Shown here piece by piece: positions 26,871 through 35,100 of a stretch of 64,000 nucleotides of DNA. The DNA lies in NCBI GenBank assembly GCA_041394985.1, contig JAWLBI010000001.1:4216001-4280000 (forward strand), written 5' to 3'. The stretch comes from JAGLON01 sp041394985. Lineage in GTDB: Bacteria > Zixibacteria > MSB-5A5 > GN15 > JAAZOE01. Both the position numbers and the translations under genes were made by a program. Below the pieces are notes generated by a model that worked only from the letters and a program-made list of their open reading frames with translations, was not told the origin of the DNA and did no database searches. Every line of letters begins with the position of its first letter. Position 1 is the stretch's first letter.

Positions 26871-29800
26871 TTAATTCGGATCGCCTGTAAGGATAAAACC
26901 GCCCCACAGGATAGGATGAGCGAAGCCGCGATTATCGCGGGCTTTTTTCATCATGGCCAGGGATGCATCTCTCAAGGCCGATCGCTTGGATTGACCGGAC
27001 AGCCAATTGGAATAAAACAGTGACATCAATTCGGCCGACTCCTCATCCGGCACCTTCCAGAGGCTGGTAATGAGCGAGCGCGCTCCCGCATGCCGGAATG
27101 ATCGACTGAGACCGAAGACACCTTCGGTGCCGATGACGCCTCCGACGCCTGTTTCACACGCAGACAGCGTAACCAGTTCGGTGTTCATTAAATTCAACTG
27201 CGATGCCTCAAGGGCGGTCAGGATACCGTCCTCGGTATAGGAGTCAGCATCACTATATATTTGGCGATCGTGATAGACATTGGCGCCGGCGAAAACCAAT
27301 CCCGACCGCAGGAGGGGATTGATCGTTTCACGGACATCGGTCAGTGTATCCGCCCCGCAGAAAAAGCCGTGCGTTGAAATATGAAGAATAAACGGAGGAT
27401 CGGGAATCGATTTTACTCTGGCTTCTTCGGCATCAATGCCGACATACTCGGAGATATCAAACTTATTCGTCCGGCGCAGAGTACGTCTTATTTCATCCGC
27501 CTCATTGCGGCTGTAAGAAAGACGCCGGTGATTCGTATTGAGGCAATCGCTCGATCTGAACATTGCCAATCGGTCTTCCCTGATCCTGGCGTCGATGTCG
27601 GCTATATTATCTGCGACGGTGGCCGTATCCGTCAGAGGGATATTATCAAAATCCGGATCGGCGAACACATAAACTGAAGCATTTTGATCCGAAGGCGGCC
27701 GTTGCCGGAGTAGTTCCCTGCCGGAGCCGAGATAGCTGATGGCATAGCGCTCAATGCAGTATTCTCCATTATCATTTGTCAATATCTCGAACGGAAGTAG
27801 TGACAGCATATCATCGGGGGAAATATATATCTGAGAATCATCCGGGTTGGCGTCGGCAACAGGGGCCACGATGAGTCTATACAATTCATGTGTAACATCA
27901 TTCAACTCCCGCTCATAAACGGATGCGTTTTCGGAGAATAAATAGGCGTACGAGGCATCGATTTTTCGGCGAATGAGGGTTACCAGGCTGTCGATCGGTC
28001 GGGCATCTCCGAGGTTATACAAGGAAATCGTTCCCTGGCTGTCCAGGCGCATGGCCATATAGGCAGGAGCGCCGAGATGGGCGTTGCGATTTCCGACAAT
28101 CGAATGGTCATATGGTTCGAATTTGAAGTATTCCCAGAGGGCATCGGATTCGCCGAGAGCATTGCTGATATCAGAAATGCCAAAATTTCTCTCTTTGACA
28201 TTATCTCTAATTGACTGACTTTGTTCGCTCAGTTGTCCCTCGAGAGATTCGATCTCAGCAGTCAATTGGTTGAATTTCTCTTGTTTGCCCTCATCGACGC
28301 TTTCGATATTGGCAAGATACAAATTCGCGGCTTCCGTACGCTTTGATTGCAGGCTGTCGAATAAGGCACTCACTTCCGGATCATCGGATTGCAGGAGCGA
28401 TGTTTTCTCCGACAAGGATACATCGATAACAATTGATTTGCACTTCAGAATCGTTTCTGCGACGAGATTTCGATATCCCGGTGTATCGTGTTCAAGTGCG
28501 GTCGTGAATAAGGTTTTCGAGAAAAGCGGATAATAATTCACCCAGAGTAGTTTTTGGTTTTCGGAGGAAAACGAAAACACATAGTTCAGGAATATTTGTC
28601 GGTTATCGAACAGTTTGGAAAAACACACCAGTGCGCTGTCATATTGGCCGATGGCACAGTAATCATTTCCCAGACTTTCCAGGGCATCGACGGACTCGGG
28701 ATGGGTTGGAGAAAACAATTGTTCCTGCATTGCGAGAGCTTTGATGTCGTTGTCAATCGCTTCTCGATATTTCCCCTGAGCGTAGAGATTGATGCCGATG
28801 CCTTCGATGGTATTGACGGTGGCCGGATGAATGCTGTCGCCGACGGCCAGCATGTGGTCATAGACGCTTCGATAGCACGCCTCGGCTTCCGCGTAGCGCC
28901 CCATGAGATACAGAATATTGGCAATTGTCGTTTTCGTATAGTATACGGGAGTGCCTTCGGGGCCGTACAGATGTTCTCTGATGGCCTGCGCCTTTTCACA
29001 GTATTGTAATGCCTTCTCGAAATCGTGTCTTTCACCGGCGGTATTGGCCAGTCCGATGTAGCACAGGGCCACTTGCGGGTGATCTTCGGGGACTGTCTGC
29101 CGAAGGATATCGAGGGCCTGCAGGTGCATGGAATCTGCCTCATCGAAGCGTCCCATGTCTTTATACAAGGTGCCGATCATGGAGAGGGTCTGGGCATTAT
29201 CCTGATGCAGCTCGCCGAATGCTTTCCGTGAAATTTCGAGGGACGTTTGCAGACACTTAATCGCCTCCGAGAACCGTCCCATTTTATTATAAAGGAGTCC
29301 GGTATTAAACAGCGTCACGGCGACATTGGGGTGTTCGGGGCCGAGAATCCGCCTGAAGATATCCAGTGATTCGAGGTACGGTGATTCGGCTTCCTCCAAT
29401 CGGTATTGCTCGTTGTAAATACTCGCCAGGCCTGCCTTCGCCATCGCCATTTCCATCGTCTGCAATTCGCCGCGTTCCATGAGAATCTCGATGATCCGCT
29501 GATACACTCGAACGGCTTCGGGGTATCGATTGGCATAATTATACAAAGCGCCGATATTGGTCAGTATGTGGCAAATCTCAATGCTTTTCTCGCCGAACTG
29601 CCGCAAATATATCTCATACACCTTATTGTACAATTCCTCGCATTTTGAATATTCGTGCCTGTACAGGTAAACATTGGCCAGATTGCTTGAAGTAATGGCG
29701 ATGAGCGTATCATCTTCCGGGACATGCTGTTTTTGAATATCCAGGGCCTGGATATGATAATCCTCTGCTCCATTCAGATCGCCCTGGCGAAACCGGAGTA

Positions 29801-30551
29801 TACCCAGGCTGTTGAGGATTTGTGAAATGGACAAATGATTATCGCCGACTTCCTTGCGCTTAATATCGAGGACAATTGCCAAAAGGGAATCGGCTTTGTC
29901 AAAAATACCGATGCTGGAATACACATTGCTCATCCGATACAGGTTAATGGCGCTTTTCGGATCATCGGGACCGAAAACCGCGCTTCGGATATCGAACGCT
30001 TTCTGGTGGAAATAAAGGGACGAATCATATTCGCGCATCGCATTGAACAGCATTCCCAGATTGGTATAATTAAAGGCGACCAGTTCATGCATTTCGCTGT
30101 AGAGGGCAATTCGAATGCGCAGGGCTTCGGCCAGGCAGGCGCGGGATTCGGCTGTTTTTCCCAGATAGAAATCGGCCATCGCTTTATTCGTATACATTTC
30201 GGCGGTAAGAGAATCGCCGTCCGGCGATGTTTCGAGTTCGCCTAAGGCATAGGTGAGTATGGAATCGGCCTGCGCATGGTCCTGCATCTCATGGCAGACA
30301 ATGGCATATTCATTTGCCAGGATCCTGCGTCCATAAGCTTCGCAATTATCGGCATCAAGAGCGTTCCGTAATAATGCCAGGCATGAATCGCGATTACCGG
30401 TCTCTTTCAATTCATAAACGTGCGTAATAACAGTATCGCATGGTAATCCGGTTTCGATTTCTGCAAGTAGTAAACCGGTAATGATGAACAAACAGGCCAT
30501 GATGCAGAGAATAGCGAATAAGCGAGTATGCGCCACAGATAGAGTTTTCAT
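26871..30551 (-). CDS. TPR-CHAT (caspase-like) protein
   Basis: The 1226-residue protein has an N-terminal signal anchor (about 12-32). A long array of tetratricopeptide repeats follows (about 40-680, many with the ALxIxxxxxxxxHPxVAxxLxxLA pattern of kinesin-light-chain-like TPRs). A coiled-coil lies at about 770-830. The C-terminal CHAT domain (about 890-1226) has catalytic His1061 in HISTHGFF and Cys1132 in LSACETG. The end, HPILWGGFILTGDP, is typical of CHAT. CHAT proteases are related to caspases and separase, and the TPRs usually recognise a trigger or substrate. The gene is third in a sigma factor - anti-sigma - CHAT unit, so extracytoplasmic stress signalling is plausible. The target is unknown. 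Confidence 0.88.
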   Translation of the reverse strand: MKTLSVAHTRLFAILCIMACLFIITGLLLAEIETGLPCDTVITHVYELKETGNRDSCLALLRNALDADNCEAYGRRILANEYAIVCHEMQDHAQADSILTYALGELETSPDGDSLTAEMYTNKAMADFYLGKTAESRACLAEALRIRIALYSEMHELVAFNYTNLGMLFNAMREYDSSLYFHQKAFDIRSAVFGPDDPKSAINLYRMSNVYSSIGIFDKADSLLAIVLDIKRKEVGDNHLSISQILNSLGILRFRQGDLNGAEDYHIQALDIQKQHVPEDDTLIAITSSNLANVYLYRHEYSKCEELYNKVYEIYLRQFGEKSIEICHILTNIGALYNYANRYPEAVRVYQRIIEILMERGELQTMEMAMAKAGLASIYNEQYRLEEAESPYLESLDIFRRILGPEHPNVAVTLFNTGLLYNKMGRFSEAIKCLQTSLEISRKAFGELHQDNAQTLSMIGTLYKDMGRFDEADSMHLQALDILRQTVPEDHPQVALCYIGLANTAGERHDFEKALQYCEKAQAIREHLYGPEGTPVYYTKTTIANILYLMGRYAEAEACYRSVYDHMLAVGDSIHPATVNTIEGIGINLYAQGKYREAIDNDIKALAMQEQLFSPTHPESVDALESLGNDYCAIGQYDSALVCFSKLFDNRQIFLNYVFSFSSENQKLLWVNYYPLFSKTLFTTALEHDTPGYRNLVAETILKCKSIVIDVSLSEKTSLLQSDDPEVSALFDSLQSKRTEAANLYLANIESVDEGKQEKFNQLTAEIESLEGQLSEQSQSIRDNVKERNFGISDISNALGESDALWEYFKFEPYDHSIVGNRNAHLGAPAYMAMRLDSQGTISLYNLGDARPIDSLVTLIRRKIDASYAYLFSENASVYERELNDVTHELYRLIVAPVADANPDDSQIYISPDDMLSLLPFEILTNDNGEYCIERYAISYLGSGRELLRQRPPSDQNASVYVFADPDFDNIPLTDTATVADNIADIDARIREDRLAMFRSSDCLNTNHRRLSYSRNEADEIRRTLRRTNKFDISEYVGIDAEEARVKSIPDPPFILHISTHGFFCGADTLTDVRETINPLLRSGLVFAGANVYHDRQIYSDADSYTEDGILTALEASQLNLMNTELVTLSACETGVGGVIGTEGVFGLSRSFRHAGARSLITSLWKVPDEESAELMSLFYSNWLSGQSKRSALRDASLAMMKKARDNRGFAHPILWGGFILTGDPN

Positions 30552-30605
30552 TGTCCATCCCTTTTTTGTATTATGATACCGACCGATTATGGTCCGGCGA
30601 AATAG

Positions 30606-31298
30606 CTATTGAACGACGGTAAAATCGTATGTTTTGAGAATACTCCGCTCGCCCTCGCGGTATTGTGATATCGTCAGGGTATATTCACCTGCGATCATGT
30701 TCTCTTTCGGAAACAGTAAGTACCCGGTACCGAGTACATTGAATCCATCGAAATGTTCTATATGCACGACGGTTTTCCCGTGTGTGTCTGAAATAGCAAT
30801 ATCATATTTCTGATTGGGCAGCGCTTTGCTGAAAACGATGACAATGACTCCGTCCAGCCCTTCCGCCGCGGAAAATGCCATTTGTCCATTTCCCGACCGC
30901 AAGTCCACAAGGTGTATTGTCTGGAGCCTTGAATCCTTTTCTCCGCGAGTCGGAATAAGGGTACTGACTGCCGGAATCAGCAACATGATAATGACCGCAT
31001 ACAAAAATGCGGGTTTGAAAGGGAGAGATGCCTTTGGCCACAGGCGTGCCCAGATACTATTCTGCGATTGCTCTCCCCCGCTTGCAGTCTCCGCCAATGT
31101 CTGGGTGACGATATCCACTGCTTCGGCATCATCGCGCAGGACGGGTGCGAGATCCTGAAAGCGGCGGACTTTTTCCAGGCAGGCCTCACAGACCATGAGA
31201 TGCTCTTCAAACTGCTGCATCTCTTTCTCGTTTAGCGCCTTGAGCTCATAGCCATGGAGCAGCCGGCCTAATTCATTATTCGAACACTGTGCCGTAAT
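30606..31298 (-). CDS. Zinc-finger anti-sigma factor, probable ATT start
   Basis: The reading frame extends 26 codons upstream of the first ATG (31220) and contains the missing part of a zinc-finger anti-sigma domain: Cys5, then His33, Cys37 and Cys40 (HLMVCEAC). No ATG, GTG or TTG lies in this extension. An ATT codon at 31298-31296 sits 7 bases after AGGAG (31310-31306), so ATT is the most likely start, giving 230 residues. A single membrane helix lies at about 97-115, followed by a periplasmic beta domain (about 130-230). The protein should hold the ECF sigma factor encoded immediately upstream (stop 4 bases before the ATT). The ATG at 31220 would cut off the first zinc ligand. Confidence 0.75.
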   Translation of the reverse strand: MTAQCSNNELGRLLHGYELKALNEKEMQQFEEHLMVCEACLEKVRRFQDLAPVLRDDAEAVDIVTQTLAETASGGEQSQNSIWARLWPKASLPFKPAFLYAVIIMLLIPAVSTLIPTRGEKDSRLQTIHLVDLRSGNGQMAFSAAEGLDGVIVIVFSKALPNQKYDIAISDTHGKTVVHIEHFDGFNVLGTGYLLFPKENMIAGEYTLTISQYREGERSILKTYDFTVVQ

Positions 31299-31302
31299 CG
31301 TT

Positions 31303-31848
31303 CTACTCCTTCGTTTCCAGACACTGATTGAGCATTTTCCGCCCGCGGCTTAAAATCATGTAGAAATTGCCGCGTTTGATGTCAAGTCGCTCACAGATTT
31401 CATCGGAAGTATACCCGAGTTGAATCAGGTTCATAACCCGGGCGTAGCGGAGAAATGATTTACTGATCTCTTTCAGGCAGTCTAACAGAGCCCGCCGTTT
31501 ATCGACGCTAATAGCCTGATTCACAGGGGACGCTCCCGTGACATCAATGTCTATATTACTTTTTGACCGCCGGACGATTTCGCGATGCTGGTAGTAATTG
31601 CCTATCTTGTATCGCAAAATCTGATAGGCCCATGACTCGAAATTTTCATGCGGAGCGGCCGTTTTATATTTTTCGATGACGGTAAGGCATGCCTCCTGCG
31701 CCACATCGCGCGCATCCTCGCCGTCAATACGTTGTTTGGCAATAACATTAAATCTAACGGCGAGATAGTGAAAAATCCGTTCTTCGGCGGATTTATCCCC
31801 GGATTTGGCCGTATTGACTATTTCCTGTAAAGAATTACTCAATGACAT
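31303..31848 (-). CDS. ECF-type RNA polymerase sigma factor
   Basis: The 181-residue protein contains sigma region 2 (about 25-95: DARDVAQEACLTVIEKY and FESWAYQILRYKIGNYY) and a region 4 helix-turn-helix (about 125-178: LIQLGYTSDEICERLDIKRG). Length and layout are those of ECF sigma factors. It redirects RNA polymerase to a small regulon, probably including this operon. The anti-sigma gene follows with only 4 bases between stop and the proposed ATT start, then the TPR-CHAT gene. The subtilase gene diverges upstream and could be a regulon member. That link is only positional. Confidence 0.88.
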   Translation of the reverse strand: MSLSNSLQEIVNTAKSGDKSAEERIFHYLAVRFNVIAKQRIDGEDARDVAQEACLTVIEKYKTAAPHENFESWAYQILRYKIGNYYQHREIVRRSKSNIDIDVTGASPVNQAISVDKRRALLDCLKEISKSFLRYARVMNLIQLGYTSDEICERLDIKRGNFYMILSRGRKMLNQCLETKE

Positions 31849-32048
31849 GGCGCTCAGTATCCCTTATAAAAAAGATATACGTTGCTGCGAAGCATGTCAA
31901 CGGATATTCGATAAATATTAATCATCTTCACATTCCCCTGTTGGATCGAGAGTTCAGGACAAACAACCACATTGGCACGTTTCAAGGATTCATGCTTTTC
32001 ACTGTTCAGAAAAATTTAAACAAATCATCGGATAGCGGAGGAATGCGT

Positions 32049-32108
32049 ATGGTAAGACGCCTGCAAAAGGGGGCAATAATTAACGGTATTGTCACAACCT
32101 TCAATTGA
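32049..32108 (+). CDS. Possible 19-codon leader peptide before the subtilase gene
   Basis: GGAGG (32037-32041) is followed 7 bases later by ATG and 18 further codons (MVRRLQKGAIINGIVTTFN), ending at TGA, 12 bases before the subtilase ATG and just before its ribosome-binding site. The spacing suggests translational coupling or a regulatory upstream frame. No composition bias pointing to amino-acid attenuation is evident. It could equally be chance. Confidence 0.3.
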   Translation: MVRRLQKGAIINGIVTTFN

Positions 32109-32119
32109 CAGGAGAATGT

Positions 32120-35100
32120 ATGAGAAGAAGGGAATTACCAGTTATCGGATTACTGTGTGTTCTTCTCTCCATACTCTGCGCGGGTTCCGCGTGGGGTGGG
32201 CAGATCGACCCGGCTCTTCAGGAAGAATTCAATCAGCTCGCAACCGGCGAATCGGTTACGGCGCTTATTTATATGACTGATCAGGTTGACCTGCAGGCGC
32301 TCAATCAGACATTCGAGGCGAATCGGATTGGGCTTGATGAGCGGCATGAAATAATCGTGACGGAATTACAGGCATTGGCGACTTCGAGCCAGGCGAATCT
32401 GATCACATATCTGAACACGCAATTAAGTATCGGCGGAGTTGATAGTTATGAGACCTATTGGGTTTCAAACACGATTTCAGTCACCGGTATACAGTCCGTT
32501 ATCGAGACAATAGCGGCCAGAGCCGATGTGGCGATGGTCTACTATAATTATGAGGTCGAGGGAATCGCACCTACAGAAAGCGGCACGCCGGAAGCGGGTG
32601 GTGCGACAGCGCCGGAAAACGGCCTGGTGGCCGTTCGGGCTCCCGAAGTCTGGGCGCTCGGTTATACCGGTACCGGCGTTTTAGTGGCCAATTTCGATAC
32701 CGGTGTCGAGGGGACGCACGATGCGCTGGAAACGCGTTGGGCCGGCGCAGCGGACTCTCGATATGCCGGACATCCCGAGTGGGCCTGGTTTGATCCGTAT
32801 ACCCACAATAATAGTTTCCCGTTTGAAGGCGGAAACGGCCATGGAACGCATACGATGGGGACGATATGCGGCGGTGCGCCAGGCGATCAGGTCGGCGTGG
32901 CTCCGGGGGCATTGTGGATAGCCGCAGCGTCAATCGATCGCGGCGGTTCTATCAGCGAGACAGTAAATGACATTCTTGAATCGTTCCAATGGGTGATTGA
33001 TCCGGATGGGAATCCCGCCACGAATTGGGATGTTCCTGACGTTTTATCGAATTCATGGGGATTGCGTACGGCTCACGGGTATGCGCCGTGCGATGACCTG
33101 TTCTGGTCATACATCGACGTATGTGAGGCCGCCGGCATTGCGGTCGTTTTTGCGGCCGGCAATTCGGGCTTTACGGAAATGGGGCGGCCTGCCGACCGGG
33201 CATGGAATGATTATCAGACATGCGCGGTGGCAGCGGTTGACGGTAACACGACCGGCTGGCCGATTGCGTCATTCTCATCGCGTGGTCCCACGTATTGCAC
33301 ACCGACCGGTGTCGCGGCCATAAAGCCGGAGATCGCCGCGCCGGGCGTGAGTGTTCGTTCGTCTTTCCCCGGGAATCAATATACGACAATGAGCGGCACG
33401 TCGATGGCGACTCCTCATATTGCCGGCGTTATCGCTCTTATACGGGAGGCTAACCCGTATTTGCCGGTCAATGATATTAAGCAGATCATTTACAATACGG
33501 CATATGATCTCGGCACAACCGGAAAAGATAACAATTACGGCTATGGTATGGTCGATGCGTATGAGGCCGTTCAGCAGGCGCTGGCGCTGCTCCCGGACGA
33601 TACTGATGGGGATGGAATATTCGATGACGGCGACTTCAGTGGTACCGTCGGAGATAATCCCTGCACAGCCGGGGCAACCAACAACTGCGACGACAACTGT
33701 CTCACTGTCCCGAATCCGTATCAGGAGGACTCGGACGGCGACGGTATCGGTGATGCCTGTGACGGGTATGTCGTTCGTAATGTGCCCGGTCAGTATCCCA
33801 ATATTCAGGCTGCGATAAATGCGGCGCAAAACGGCGATCATGTCGTTGTCGGAATAGGTACGTTTTACGGACCCGGAAATGTCAACGTCGATTTCCTGGG
33901 TAAGGAAATTACCGTACGATCGGTTCTCGGTCCCGACTATACGACAATCGATTGCGGCGGTATCGGAAGTCAGAATCGCGGCTTCGTTTTCGTGAACGAT
34001 GAAACCAGCGATGCGGTACTTCAGGGCTTTACAATTCAAAACGGCGATGCCCGCGGTCGACCGGATTATGAATTGTACAAGAGCGATGAACATGGCGGCG
34101 CGATCAGAATCAGGTCGGCGTCTCCGACAATCATCAACTGCCGGCTAAAGAACAATTATGGTCATATCGGCGGAGCAATTCACTGCATGAAAGTCGTCGG
34201 TGAACCGGACAATGTCTATCCGACGTTCATAAACTGCGTTTTCGAAGGCAACGTCGCCAATCATCCGACACTACAGCAGGATAACGGCGGTGCGATTATG
34301 TTTATCAATTCGCACCCGACCTTTACGAACTGCCAGTTCATCGACAATGATGCGAACGAATACGGCGGAGCCGTTTATGCCATGACCAGTACCGGTACAT
34401 TTACCAATTGTACATTTGACGGCAACCAGTCCGCGTACGTCCACGGCGGCGCCGTTCTCGGTTCGGCATCCGATCTGGATTTCAATCGGTGTATTATTTC
34501 CAATACACCCGCCGGATACGGTATCAGTATCTGGAATGGGTCGGTTGTCGACTTCACCTGCGGCGATTTTTGGAATAACACGCCCTCCAATTACTCCTCG
34601 AACAGCAGCACAATGAATGTCGATGCGAATACGATTTTCGAGGATCCGATATATTGCGATCCTGCCAATAACGACTTTACGCTTTACGATGTCTCACCCT
34701 GTCTGGCTGAAAACAGTCCATGCGAATTGACGATCGGCGCACTCGGTGAGGGATGCGAATCGCCGGTATTGGCGAATGTCATACCGCAATCATATGTTGT
34801 CGGCGCGGTACCGACGATGGAAGTGATCGTGATGGCCGATCAGCCGATGGACCCGACTTCATTTAACAGCAACACGTTCAAGGTGTTTTCGCGCACCAGC
34901 GGACGTGAATCGGGAACATACCATTATGCCACCTCGCCGTATTGGTACTGGTTTGAGCCGGATGGGAATTATCGGGCCGGCGAAATTATCAATTATGTCC
35001 TGACGACCGGTATTACCGATGCAACGGGACATCAGATCAAACAGCCGTTTGTCGGCACCTTCATGGTGCGGGCCAGCACCGAATCGTATGGATATTTGGG

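Noticed and set aside
31921..31990. TGGCAC on the plus strand before the subtilase gene as a second sigma54 site
   Set aside because: No TTGC-like element follows at the required 5-base spacing.
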